A DNA stretch of 64,000 nucleotides from Caldibacillus thermoamylovorans (GCF_000751775.1 NZ_CCRF01000102.1:52263-116262), one strand, 5' to 3'. Counted from the stretch's first letter, positions 9,307-18,279 are shown. The notes: generated by a model from the sequence alone, not told the origin. Numbers and translations: made by a program.

Positions 9307-9337
9307 ATAATATAGTTTACGTTAACGTTAATGTCAA
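9307..9337 (-). promoter_or_regulatory. MerR-type promoter with 19-bp spacer and operator
   Basis: On the minus strand a perfect -35 TTGACA (9337-9332) is separated by 19 bp from TATTAT (9312-9307). The spacer contains TTAACGTTAACGTAAAC, which carries the palindrome TTAACGTTAA. An over-long 19-bp spacer with a palindrome is the hallmark of promoters controlled by MerR proteins. It lies about 40 bp before the MerR gene start. Confidence 0.7.
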
Positions 9338-9344
9338 TATTTTT

Positions 9345-9500
9345 TAATAAAGAAAACTCGGCGACTGCCAAGCCTTCAGGCGACGGCAGAGCCGTAGTTG
9401 CGCTTATACTTAATTCTTAAAATTTCCCACTACGTCGAATTCGCTTCTTTGCTGGAAATTTATACATTCTTAACGTATAAGAAAAGCTTGGGCTACGACT
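9345..9500. repeat. MITE-like intergenic palindromic element
   Basis: A 150-bp element with nested inverted repeats. The first hairpin has arms CGGC..CTGCC and GGCAG..GCCG. The second is a long imperfect palindrome with arms CTTATAC...AAATTTCC and GGAAATTT...GTATAAG around CACTACGTCGAATTCG. Part of the same sequence (ACATCGAATTCG, AACGTATAAGAAA) recurs at 20930-20957 before an ABC gene. No coding potential. The element occupies the gap after the MerR promoter. Mobility is inferred only from repetition and palindromy. Confidence 0.55.
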
Positions 9501-9699
9501 GTGAAAGGGAAGAACTGCTTCAACAGTAAAGTCAAAAGTTCCGGCAGTACAACTCATGATTTCAGCAGATTAAAAATAACAGCATGGCACCGGGAATCAC
9601 AAGCCACTTCAAAATTCATGGAAAAAAACCTGACAGGAACCCGGCCCGATGATATTAAAAAAATCCATGGGAACCGCCCCCACGGATTTACGTGAATCA

Positions 9700-9835
9700 T
9701 ATTACCTGCTCGATTCATACGGGTTTAATAGATACACACCCGCTCCTTACTGGTTTAAGTACCACACCTACAAACCGTCTCATACGATTTTAAGTTCATA
9801 CACACGTGTTTCATACGGGTTTAATACCGTTTCAT
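9700..9835. repeat. Degenerate repeats resembling the glucosidase gene 3' end
   Basis: TTCATACGGGTTTAATA occurs inside the GH13 gene end (9810) and again outside it (9714), with weaker copies at about 9744 and 9779; spacing is 30-35 bp. Read on the minus strand the motif encodes part of the C-terminal NPYETRVYEL segment, so the outside copies look like echoes of the gene's last codons. The rest of 9500-9700 contains nothing I can assign. Confidence 0.5.
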
Positions 9836-11456
9836 CCGGCAACTTGTTTTCTGCTTCCGGGTAGTTTTTCAATAATAGTGTAGACTCTTTCTCTCTCAAT
9901 TCGGCCGGACATGTAAATACCGTTTTTTCCTCACTGAAATTACAAATAATTATTGCTTGTTTTTCTCCCAATGTCCGGGTGTATACAAACAATTTCGGGT
10001 CTTCCGGATACAGTAAATCATATGTCCCATACATAAACAATTCATTTTCTTTTCTAATGCGAATCATTTGCTTATAAAAGTTCAAAATCGAATCCGGATC
10101 GTTTTCTTGTTGCTCGACATTGATATAAACATAGTTTTCATTTAAACCGAGCCACGATTTCCCAGCCGTTGTAAATCCGGCCATCGGTCCAGCGTTCCAT
10201 TGCATAGGTGTCCTCGAATTGTCGCGTGACCGATTCCACACCACTTCCATTATTTCTTCATGGGGACGACCTTTTGCACGTTCTGCCTTGTAAAAATTCC
10301 GCATACTAATATCATCATAATCTTCAATGTTCGCAAACTTGACATTCGTCATACCAATTTCTTGTCCTTGATAAATAAAAGGCGTCCCTTGCATAAGGAA
10401 ATAGAGGGCACCGAGCATTTTCGCACTTTCCTTCCAATACACGCGGTCATTCCCAATATTGGAAACACTGCGGGGTTGATCATGATTTTCTAAAAATAAT
10501 GCATTCCAGCCTATATTTTCCAAGCCTTTTTGCCATTTACTTAAGATTTTTTTCAAAGCTACCACATCTAGCGGCTTCTTTACCTCTTTATCCCAGAGAC
10601 TTAAATGTTCAAATTGAAAAATCATATTCATATACCCGTTTTCTTCGCCAACCCAGCGGTCCGCATCTTCAATCGTAACACCGTTTGCCTCACCGACTGT
10701 CATAATATCATATTTTTTAAACGTATCTTTAGAAAAATCGCTTAACCACTCATCGATTCCTTCCACGTTTCGGGTATAATCCATTGCATCCACATAATCT
10801 AAATGATCCGGATTGGGCATATCAGGGAATCCGGGCTGTTTTTTAATATGGGAAATTGCGTCAATCCGAAAGCCGTCAATACCTTTGTCAAGCCACCAGC
10901 ATACCATCTCTTTTAAAGTATCACGGACTTCTTTATTTTCCCAATTTAAATCAGGCTGTTTTTTTGAGAAGAGATGAAAATAATATTGCCCAGTCTTTTC
11001 ATCATATTCCCAAGTAGACCCTTCAAAAATCGATTTCCAGTTGTTCGGTTCCTTTCCATCTTTTCCATCACGCCAAATGTACCAATCCCGCTTCGGATTT
11101 TCACGGGAGGAACGGGATTCAATAAACCATGGATGTTCATCGCTTGTATGGTTAATGACAAGGTCCATAATTACTTTGATCCCTTGTTTATGGGCTTCAT
11201 CTAATAATTTTTCAAAATCCTCCATTGTACCGAATTCATTCAATATATCTTGGTAATCGGATATATCATAGCCGTTATCATCATTTGGCGATTTATAGAT
11301 AGGACAGAGCCAGATTACATCGATTCCTAGTCTTTTCAAATAATCAAGCTTTTCAACAACACCTTGTAAATCCCCTATCCCATCGCCGTTACTGTCTTTA
11401 AAACTGCGTGGATATATTTGATAGACAACGCTTTCTTTCCACCACTTTTTCTTCAT
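9780..11456 (-). CDS. GH13 alpha-glucosidase (oligo-1,6-glucosidase/MalL family)
   Basis: 558-residue intracellular alpha-amylase-family glucosidase, no signal peptide, same length as Bacillus oligo-1,6-glucosidases. Catalytic residues are Asp199 (DGFRIDAI, nucleophile), Glu256 (TVGEANG, acid/base) and Asp326 (LENHDQPR). It hydrolyses short imported alpha-glucosides to glucose. The residue after the nucleophile is Ala200, whereas strict alpha-1,6 enzymes usually have Val there; this may mean activity on alpha-1,4 bonds, a point from family knowledge. The ATG follows GAAGGAGACG. It lies next to a LacI-type repressor and a sugar ABC importer and completes that utilisation locus. Confidence 0.92.
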   Translation of the reverse strand: MKKKWWKESVVYQIYPRSFKDSNGDGIGDLQGVVEKLDYLKRLGIDVIWLCPIYKSPNDDNGYDISDYQDILNEFGTMEDFEKLLDEAHKQGIKVIMDLVINHTSDEHPWFIESRSSRENPKRDWYIWRDGKDGKEPNNWKSIFEGSTWEYDEKTGQYYFHLFSKKQPDLNWENKEVRDTLKEMVCWWLDKGIDGFRIDAISHIKKQPGFPDMPNPDHLDYVDAMDYTRNVEGIDEWLSDFSKDTFKKYDIMTVGEANGVTIEDADRWVGEENGYMNMIFQFEHLSLWDKEVKKPLDVVALKKILSKWQKGLENIGWNALFLENHDQPRSVSNIGNDRVYWKESAKMLGALYFLMQGTPFIYQGQEIGMTNVKFANIEDYDDISMRNFYKAERAKGRPHEEIMEVVWNRSRDNSRTPMQWNAGPMAGFTTAGKSWLGLNENYVYINVEQQENDPDSILNFYKQMIRIRKENELFMYGTYDLLYPEDPKLFVYTRTLGEKQAIIICNFSEEKTVFTCPAELREKESTLLLKNYPEAENKLPDETVLNPYETRVYELKIV

Positions 11457-11504
11457 ATAATTTCGTCTCCTTCTTTGACGTATATCAAAATCCTTAATAA
11501 AGCG

Positions 11505-11540
11505 AAACTTCCATCAGGGGGTTCGTCGCCTCTGATGGTT
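11505..11540. repeat. Short hairpin with a motif repeated at 57770
   Basis: CCATCAGGGG (11511-11520) can pair with CCTCTGATGG (11529-11538) over 10 bp with one mismatch. The 15-mer AACTTCCATCAGGGG is identical at 11506 and 57770. The remaining part of the gap 11457-11692 holds the glucosidase ribosome binding site and no other recognisable element. A strand and function cannot be assigned. Confidence 0.4.
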
Positions 11541-11692
11541 AGCCATTCGAACCTTTACGAGCACCCCGTCCCCACCTATCGTCTTTGTAAACGTAGAATC
11601 TTTGTGATGGGGGGATAACTTCTACCGTTAAACGAAAATGGATACAAACGATTCAAATGATACCCTTCATTTTTCGGTAAAGTTGCCAATGT

Positions 11693-12718
11693 TCATGGAA
11701 TCATTTTTTTACAAGAATCCCTTTCTACTATCTTCGTTGGAATAATTAAACTTTTCTTCAGCGCATTTGGTTCATTGATTTGCTCAATGACCGTTTTAGC
11801 AGCTTCATATCCTAATTGAAAAATTTGTATATCCACTGAAGTTAATCTAGGGTTTGAGACTCTTGATATGGTTGAATTATTAAAACAAATAACACTTACA
11901 TCTTCCGGCACTTTTAAGCCGATTTTAGATAAGGCGGACAATACAATTAATGCATTTAAATCATCCGTAAGAACCATTGCTGTAGGAGGCACAGGTAAAG
12001 ACATTAGTTCATGAATCACTTGCACGCCTTCATCATAGTTGTAATTAATATTTTTGATATACTCATCGCAAATTTCTAACTGGTTTGCCAGTAAAGATTG
12101 TTGAAACCCGGCCAATCTCGCATTCGTTACTTCATATTTTTTATCGTCCCCTATAAAAGCAATTCGCTTATGACCAAGTTTGATTAAGTATTGTGTCGCA
12201 TCCATTGCGGCGTGGATATTATCATTATCAACATAAGCAATTTTATTGACATCTTTTGTCGGCTTACCTAATATGACAAAAGGAATTTGACTTTGAATTA
12301 AATAATCGACAACCGGGTCATCTTTTTTTGAATATAAGACTAAGACGCCATCCACTTGTTTTCCATTCACCATTTTTAAGACATCTTGGAATAAATCTTC
12401 CTCAGACTCCCCTGTAGAAAGCCGAATACTGTATTCATATTTGTTGCATACATAACTGATTCCTCGAAGTACTTCCGGAATGAACGTTGTGTGAACCGCT
12501 TCACTAGCAGAATGTTTCATAATCACTCCAATGGTTTTGGTTGTTTGTTGGACCAAAGATCTGGCATTCAAATTTGCGTGATATCCGAGTTCTTCAATGA
12601 CCTTCCTCACATGCTTCTTTGTTTTTTCACTGATTTTCGGACTATCTGACAATACTCTTGATACAGTTGAAATAGAGACATTTGCCTTTTTTGCTACATC
12701 TTTTATCGTTACCGCCAC
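11693..12718 (-). CDS. LacI/GalR family repressor (MalR-like)
   Basis: Start taken as GTG at 12718 behind GGTCGGTGG, giving 341 residues that begin VAVTIKDVAKKANVSISTVSRVL; the frame stays open to 12826, but that extension lacks homology and a ribosome binding site. N-terminal LacI helix-turn-helix and hinge, then a periplasmic-binding-like sensor domain (IGVIMKH, VDGVLVLYS, GHKRIAFIGD, PEDVSVICFNN). Neighbours are a GH13 glucosidase on the same strand side and a divergent sugar ABC importer, so an alpha-glucoside repressor is the natural reading. AACGTT-centred operators lie in the divergent region. Confidence 0.9.
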   Translation of the reverse strand: MAVTIKDVAKKANVSISTVSRVLSDSPKISEKTKKHVRKVIEELGYHANLNARSLVQQTTKTIGVIMKHSASEAVHTTFIPEVLRGISYVCNKYEYSIRLSTGESEEDLFQDVLKMVNGKQVDGVLVLYSKKDDPVVDYLIQSQIPFVILGKPTKDVNKIAYVDNDNIHAAMDATQYLIKLGHKRIAFIGDDKKYEVTNARLAGFQQSLLANQLEICDEYIKNINYNYDEGVQVIHELMSLPVPPTAMVLTDDLNALIVLSALSKIGLKVPEDVSVICFNNSTISRVSNPRLTSVDIQIFQLGYEAAKTVIEQINEPNALKKSLIIPTKIVERDSCKKMIP

Positions 12719-12874
12719 GTATTTTCCACCGACCTTCTCATTTCCGAAATGAATATTTCTTATCTTATTATATTTACTAATTTGGACTGGGTTAAGTAGC
12801 GTAAAAAATTTTCTTCCGCTTTGCAAAATTTTTACAAGTTTCCTGATGTGAGCAAATATTTACTTTCATATAGG

Positions 12875-12888
12875 GATAACGTTTGCAC
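12875..12888. promoter_or_regulatory. LacI-family operator-like site 1
   Basis: GATAACGTTTGCAC contains the AACGTT core shared by MalR and CcpA sites. It lies upstream of the LacI-type gene, in the divergent control region. Confidence 0.45.
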
Positions 12889-13040
12889 AATGTAATCTCA
12901 TATTACCATTTATCATTGTACAAATCAATCGCAATAAAGGAGACCCGATTTCTAATATTTCTACATAAAACTCCACATTTGACTATTTTAGACAAGTGAA
13001 TTTCTTGACCAATATTTTTATCTGTGCTATATTTAACCTA

Positions 13041-13055
13041 TGAAAACGTTTGCCC
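13041..13055. promoter_or_regulatory. LacI-family operator or cre, site 2
   Basis: The segment 13040-13054 reads ATGAAAACGTTTGCC, matching 14 of 15 cre consensus positions and also resembling the MalR palindrome GCAAACGTTTGC. It lies about 115 bp before the binding-protein start. Control by the neighbouring repressor, by CcpA, or by both is possible. Confidence 0.55.
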
Positions 13056-13170
13056 TTTGACGCGGGTTACTCTATCATCTGGTACACGTTTATAAGAATT
13101 TAAGCTTGTGTTGTATATGACACGGGTTTTCGGCAAATGGTTTCACATTTACAAAGGGAGGTCTTATTTA

Positions 13171-14523
13171 ATGAACAAGAAATGGTTCATGGTGTTATTC
13201 TCAATTGTACTTTCTATCGGAGTTCTTGCAGGATGTTCAGGCGGTTCTGATGAAAAAGCTTCCGGTGGTAAGGATGATAAAGGCTCTGTATACTATTTAA
13301 ATTTCAAGCCGGAAATTGCTGATCAAATTAAACAAATGGCAAAAGATTTCACAAAAGAAACCGGCATTAAAGTTACGATGACTACAGCTGCAGGCGGTAC
13401 ATATGAATCCACATTGAAAGCTGAAATCTCAAAATCTGAAGCTCCAACCATTTTCTTTATTAACGGACCTATTGGTTATTCGAACTGGAAAGATTATACA
13501 TTAGATTTATCAGATTCCGATATTTATAGCTGGTTGTTAGATAAAGATATGGCTATTAAAGGAGACGATGGCGGCGTTTATGGTGTTCCAATCGCTGTTG
13601 AAGGCTATGGAATTATCTATAACAAATCGATTATGAATAAATATTTTTCATCCGCTAATAAATCGACTGAATACACATCAATGGATGAAATTAAAAACTT
13701 TGATGCGTTAAAAGCCGTTGTTGAAGATATGACAAAATTAAAAGACGAATTAGGGATTGAAGGGGTCTTTTCTTCTACATCTTTAGCATCCGGCGAACAA
13801 TGGAGATGGACCACTCATTTAGCTAACTTACCAATATACTATGAATACAAGGATAAAAAAGCAAACTCTTTAGATAAAATTGACTTTACTTATGGGGATA
13901 ATTTTAAAAATATCTTTGACTTGTACTTAAACAACTCAGCAGTAAAACCGACTTTACTTGGTAGTAAAACAACTGACGACTCCATGGCTGAATTTGCACT
14001 CGGAAAAACCGCCATGGTACAAAACGGGAACTGGGCTTGGAATCAAATTGCGGATGTTGACGGTAACGTTGTAAAAGCTGAAGATATCGGGTTCCTTCCA
14101 ATATATACCGGAGTTGAAGGTGAAGAACATCAAGGTCTTGCCATCGGTACGGAAAACTACTTAGCGATTAATGCAAAAGCTTCCAAGAAAGATATTGAAG
14201 CTTCCAAGAAATTTATTGACTGGATGTTCAACTCTGAAAAAGGAAAAGACTATGTGGTAAACAAATTTGGCTTTATCCCGACATTCAACACATTTGGTGA
14301 AAATGAAATTCCAACCGATCCATTGGCACAAGCTGTTATTGCCGATATGGGAAACAAGGAAACAACACCTGTTGATTGGGTATTTACAACATTCCCAAGC
14401 GAGAATTTCAAAAATGAAGTTGGGAACTCGTTATTGCTTTACGCACAAGACCAAGCAAAATGGGAAGACGTGGTAAAAACATTTAAGAAATCGTGGGAAT
14501 CAGAAATGTCATTAAAACAATAA
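13171..14523 (+). CDS. Sugar ABC transporter substrate-binding lipoprotein
   Basis: Start ATG at 13171 behind AAAGGGAGG gives 450 residues; an upstream in-frame ATG at 13108 has no ribosome binding site. The lipoprotein signal is MNKKWFMVLFSIVLSIGVLAGC with the lipobox VLAGC, Cys22 lipidated. The rest is a family 1 (MalE-like) extracellular solute-binding fold: KQMAKDFTKETGIKVTM, GKTAMVQNGNWAWNQ, FIDWMFNSEKGKDYV. It delivers an oligosaccharide, probably alpha-linked glucose given the neighbouring glucosidase, to the two permeases downstream. A hairpin follows the stop codon and probably lowers expression of the permease genes relative to this abundant component. Confidence 0.9.
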   Translation: MNKKWFMVLFSIVLSIGVLAGCSGGSDEKASGGKDDKGSVYYLNFKPEIADQIKQMAKDFTKETGIKVTMTTAAGGTYESTLKAEISKSEAPTIFFINGPIGYSNWKDYTLDLSDSDIYSWLLDKDMAIKGDDGGVYGVPIAVEGYGIIYNKSIMNKYFSSANKSTEYTSMDEIKNFDALKAVVEDMTKLKDELGIEGVFSSTSLASGEQWRWTTHLANLPIYYEYKDKKANSLDKIDFTYGDNFKNIFDLYLNNSAVKPTLLGSKTTDDSMAEFALGKTAMVQNGNWAWNQIADVDGNVVKAEDIGFLPIYTGVEGEEHQGLAIGTENYLAINAKASKKDIEASKKFIDWMFNSEKGKDYVVNKFGFIPTFNTFGENEIPTDPLAQAVIADMGNKETTPVDWVFTTFPSENFKNEVGNSLLLYAQDQAKWEDVVKTFKKSWESEMSLKQ

Positions 14524-14544
14524 AATCCCCCTCACATTCATATA

Positions 14545-14580
14545 GGTCTTTCCGGGCAATTGAACCGGGAAGACCATTTT
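14545..14580 (+). terminator. Intra-operon hairpin after the binding protein
   Basis: GGTCTTTCCGG pairs with CCGGGAAGACC over 11 bp with one G-U, followed by ATTTT. It separates the binding-protein gene from the permease genes 190 bp further on, typical of partial termination or 3'-end stabilisation in sugar ABC operons. The remainder of the gap to 14769 shows nothing else clear. Confidence 0.7.
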
Positions 14581-14769
14581 ACAAGGATTTTACGCAGTCA
14601 CTGGAAAAAGTGCGAAATATTCTTGCTAAACATCATATTTAGATGTATTTTCAGGTTTTAGCATATTATACATTGTGTTAGTAAATCTATTTCAGTGGCG
14701 TCGGATTTTACAAATTTCGTGTTTACCAATTTTGGGATTTATCCTTTTAGAAGAGTGTGGTGAAAGATT

Positions 14770-15615
14770 ATGAATAAATCATTAAAGAAATATTTCCCGA
14801 TCTTTGCATTACCGACCATTGTCGCATTTGTCATCTCTTTTGTAATACCGTTTATCATGGGACTTTATTTATCTTTTACCAAATTTAATACGGTAACAGA
14901 TGCGGAATGGATTGGTTTAAAAAACTATATAACGGCATTTGCCAATGACACTACCTTTTTACAATCTTTATGGTTCACCGTAAAATTTACGGTTGTATCC
15001 GTTATTACCATTAATGTCATTGCTTTTATACTGGCCTTGCTGTTAACCGGTACCCTTAAGGGAACAAACCTTTTTCGAACGGTATTTTTTATGCCGAACT
15101 TAATCGGCGGGATTGTACTCGGATATATTTGGTTATCCATCATTAACTCATTCCTTTATAATTTTGATTTGACAATTACTTATGATGCCAAATACGGTTT
15201 CTGGGGCCTGGTCATCATGATGAACTGGCAATTAATCGGCTATATGATGATTATTTATATTGCCGGCATTCAAAATGTACCGATGGAGCTCATTGAAGCG
15301 GCAAAAATTGACGGAGCAAGCAGATTCCAAATTTTAAGGAAAGTAACACTGCCTCTTGTTATGCCTTCAGCAACAATCTGTTTATTCCTTACTTTGACGA
15401 ACTCCTTTAAATTATTTGATCAAAACTTAGCCTTAACGAACGGGGCACCGGGCGAATCCACAACAATGGTTGCCTTGGATATTTACAAAACATTTTACAG
15501 CAGGATGGGCTGGGAAGGTGTTGGTCAAGCGAAGGCGGTTATTTTCTTCCTTATTGTCGGGATCATTGCGATTACCCAAGTTGTATTAACTAGACGCAAG
15601 GAGGTCGAAAGCTGA
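14770..15615 (+). CDS. Sugar ABC transporter permease, MalF-like
   Basis: 281 residues with six predicted membrane helices, starting MNKSLKKYFPIFALPTIVAFVISFVIPF. The cytoplasmic EAA loop that contacts the ATPase reads ELIEAAKIDGASRFQILRKV (about residues 176-195). It overlaps the next permease by one base (TGATG). No ATPase gene is present in this locus; in Bacillus a shared ATPase such as MsmX usually energises such importers, so the same is likely here. Confidence 0.9.
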   Translation: MNKSLKKYFPIFALPTIVAFVISFVIPFIMGLYLSFTKFNTVTDAEWIGLKNYITAFANDTTFLQSLWFTVKFTVVSVITINVIAFILALLLTGTLKGTNLFRTVFFMPNLIGGIVLGYIWLSIINSFLYNFDLTITYDAKYGFWGLVIMMNWQLIGYMMIIYIAGIQNVPMELIEAAKIDGASRFQILRKVTLPLVMPSATICLFLTLTNSFKLFDQNLALTNGAPGESTTMVALDIYKTFYSRMGWEGVGQAKAVIFFLIVGIIAITQVVLTRRKEVES

Positions 15616-16454
15616 TGAATGCAACAAAGAAAAGAACCAATAGTCTTGTTATTACCATTGTTTTATTCATCCTTGCTCTAGCCTTTTTAGCACCAATTTT
15701 TTTGATTTTTATTAACTCTTTTAAAGGGAAACTTTTTATTAGTGAAGACGTATTTTCCTTTCCGAATTCAAAGACCTTTGTCGGGTTGGAAAACTATATT
15801 CGCGGAATTGATACGGTTAATTTCTGGAACAGTTTTGGACTATCATTATTTATTACCGTATTTTCAGTGGCAGTTATCGTCCTCTGTACAGCGATGACAG
15901 CTTGGTATATTGTTCGCGTAAAAAATAAATTTACAAACTTCTTATATTATATGTTCGTCTTTTCAATGATTGTCCCGTTCCAAATGGTGATGTTTACGTT
16001 AACTTGGTTTGCCAATCGTTTGCATTTAGATAACCCGGTTGGGATTATTATCGTTTATCTCGGATTCGGCGCCGGTCTTTCGGTATTCATGTTCACCGGA
16101 TTTGTTAAGGCCATCCCGCTTGAAATTGAAGAAGCAGCGATTATTGACGGTTGCGGTCCAATCCGGACATTTTTCTTAATCGTTCTGCCAATGCTAAAAC
16201 CAACCGCAGTAACAGTGGCGATTTTGAATGCCATGTGGATTTGGAATGACTACTTACTTCCATATCTATTACTTGGAACGAATTACAAAACGATTCCGAT
16301 TTCTATTCAATATTTGCAAGGCTCTTACGGCAACACCGATTACGGCTCACTGATGGCATTACTTGTATTATCCATTGTGCCGGTCATCATCTTCTACTTA
16401 GCTTGTCAAAAACATGTTATAAAAAGTATTACGGCCGGCTCGGTAAAAGGATAA
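15615..16454 (+). CDS. Sugar ABC transporter permease, MalG-like
   Basis: 279 residues, six helices, EAA loop EIEEAAIIDGCGPIRTFFLIVLP in the second half (key residues E-E-A-A...D-G). Pairs with the preceding MalF-like permease, with which it is translationally coupled. Last gene of the importer operon; a strong terminator follows within 20 bp. Confidence 0.9.
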   Translation: MNATKKRTNSLVITIVLFILALAFLAPIFLIFINSFKGKLFISEDVFSFPNSKTFVGLENYIRGIDTVNFWNSFGLSLFITVFSVAVIVLCTAMTAWYIVRVKNKFTNFLYYMFVFSMIVPFQMVMFTLTWFANRLHLDNPVGIIIVYLGFGAGLSVFMFTGFVKAIPLEIEEAAIIDGCGPIRTFFLIVLPMLKPTAVTVAILNAMWIWNDYLLPYLLLGTNYKTIPISIQYLQGSYGNTDYGSLMALLVLSIVPVIIFYLACQKHVIKSITAGSVKG

Positions 16455-16470
16455 TAGTTTCACATCATAT

Positions 16471-16515
16471 AAACCGGAATAAACGATGGAACAGTCTTTA
16501 TTCCGGTTTATTTTT
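16471..16515 (+). terminator. Rho-independent terminator of the sugar importer operon
   Basis: Perfect 13-bp stem AAACCGGAATAAA / TTTATTCCGGTTT with a 13-nt loop, followed by ATTTTTATTTTTT. Confidence 0.9.
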
Positions 16516-16617
16516 ATTTTTTAAAAATCTCTATGTTTGAAGTTTCATTTTACTAAGGAGTGGAAAAATATCTATATTTTGTATAGATGGCGATCCCGCT
16601 TGTGAAAATTCACTGTT

Positions 16618-16935
16618 TTATTTTTTAAATCTATCGTCTGTATACACGTACCACGTACCAAAAATAACAATGGCTATTAATAAAATAAGCCCAACATTAA
16701 ATAAAATTTTCATTTCAAAAAGACTGCTTAAAGCAAATAAAAGAAAGCTTAAACAAATCCCATACATCATTTTTCCCATAAATTTACATAAAGCTACTTC
16801 GTCATATTGTTCTTTTTCACTTTCGGGGAAGTTATTGTAACTTGCAAGCAAAAAACCGCCTTTTCCCCTTGATAGAATGATAGCAAAAATCAAAAAAGGG
16901 ATCATTATTATTAGATGTGCAATCGCCATCGCCAT
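16618..16935 (-). CDS. DUF3784 family small membrane protein
   Basis: 105 residues with three hydrophobic segments (about 4-22, 55-72 and 76-96) and the motif SRGKGGFLLASYN between the first two, as in DUF3784 proteins of Firmicutes. The start follows AAGGAGCTG. Function unknown. It stands alone at the edge of the rearranged accessory region. Confidence 0.8.
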   Translation of the reverse strand: MAMAIAHLIIMIPFLIFAIILSRGKGGFLLASYNNFPESEKEQYDEVALCKFMGKMMYGICLSFLLFALSSLFEMKILFNVGLILLIAIVIFGTWYVYTDDRFKK

Positions 16936-17142
16936 ATTGTTCAGCTCCTTCGAGTAAACTTTTTTGCTCTTTCGTTGTTTAAAATTAAACCAATTGTCAC
17001 ACTAATTGTAAAATGACTTCTGGCAAAAAATACACCATGAACCAAAATTTAATATTAAGTGCTATTTTGTTTCGGTGTTTTTTGGGACACTATTCTTTGA
17101 AGCATAGGTCTTCTTTACCCTTAAGAATGAAAACTTATTAAG

Positions 17143-17403
17143 CTATCCTTTCCAATCAATTTTATACACCATTACCAAATCTAAATCATCACGAAAAGCA
17201 AACTCTATGTTTACCTTTTTAGTTTTATCAAAATACCCAATAATTTCTTCCCCAGTGTCTTCCCTTTCAAAGTAATTTTCTCCATATACATCAATGACTT
17301 TCTTTTTTGAGTTGCCTATTTAAATTACTTTTTGTGTTATGTATTTTTCTTTGAATATGACTAAACTTAATAGCCTTGTACATTTCCGATAAAATTTATG
17401 CAT
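17143..17403 (-). pseudogene. Frameshifted small protein gene
   Basis: A ribosome binding site (AAAGGAG) and ATG at 17403 start MHKFYRKCTRLLSLVIF, which stops after 27 codons. A second frame then continues KKKVIDVYGENYFEREDTGE, followed by further codons up to VYKIDWKG, and ends at 17143 without a start of its own. Together they read as one roughly 85-codon gene broken by a frameshift near 17325. Family not recognised. The gap on its other side (16936-17142) shows nothing assignable. Confidence 0.5.
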
Positions 17404-17490
17404 AAACAAATCTCCTTTAAAAAAGACCGACAAGGGGATTTGGTCTTCAAATAATAGTACCAATATCCTTCTGCAGATAGATTGTTTACA

Positions 17491-18279
17491 CTATAATTGA
17501 ATAGAACTTGCAAATTGCAGCGAATCTTCCCTGTCAAAACCGTGACTGACAATCAGATGATCGGTGTCAATTGCATTTGTTTCCTCGGTTACCACATTTT
17601 TAACAACAACTTGTTTTATTTTATTTTGATGGTCATGGGGAATCAATGCCTCAATTGTTGAATTCAGTAAAATGGTGGCATTCCTTTTTCGCAACAGTTC
17701 AACTTGGGCTTCGTGTGCGGGAAAATCCCCTTGTCTATAGACTACGATTACATGTTTGGCAATATCTAACAGTTCAACCGCCCAGTCAATAGCCCCATTT
17801 CCCCCGCCGGAGACAACCACTGTTTTTTGATAAAAGAGTTTTAATGATGGCACAGTATAATGCAAAGTTTCCCCTTCAAATTTCTCTGCCCCGGGACAAT
17901 CTAACCGTTTTGGATAAATAATCCCGCCACCGACAGCCAAAATAATCGATTTCGTCTCGTGTATTTCTCCATGATTTGTTGTAATGAGGAAGTGTTTGTC
18001 TGCAGTTTTTTCAACATATTCCACTTTTGTGTCCAGACAAACAGTTGGTTCAAACGTGAGAGCTTGGACTACCAATTGTTTCACGAAAGTATGACCTGGT
18101 ACAGGTGGCTGTCCCCCAACATCCCAAATCATTTTTTCCGGATAAAGTAAAACTTTCCCGCCGAGCTTTGATTGAGATTCAATTAATTTTGTTTTCATCC
18201 CCCGTAATCCGCTATAAAAGGCCGAATACAAGCCGGCAGGTCCACCGCCGATTATCGTCACATCAAACATTTCCGTCAT
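17491..18279 (-). pseudogene. Truncated ferredoxin-NADP reductase copy
   Basis: About 262 codons, almost the same as the first 262 residues of the intact reductase at 25889-26935 (seven differences noted by eye, such as Ser/Arg36, Val/Asp and Tyr/His, so about 97% identical). The homology stops abruptly at ...SSIQL and an immediate TAG follows. The last 85 residues, including the FAAGDI FAD-binding motif, are missing, so the product should be inactive. It keeps its ribosome binding site, leader and Fur box. It is the truncated arm of a large inverted duplication. Confidence 0.88.

Noticed and set aside
9501..9864. Two overlapping plus-strand frames after the MITE-like element
   Set aside because: No homology, no start signals, and they run over the repeats and the antisense of the glucosidase end.
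17367..17552. Continuation of the truncated reductase in another frame
   Set aside because: After the homology break the sequence does not resemble the reductase C-terminus, so it is not a simple frameshift.
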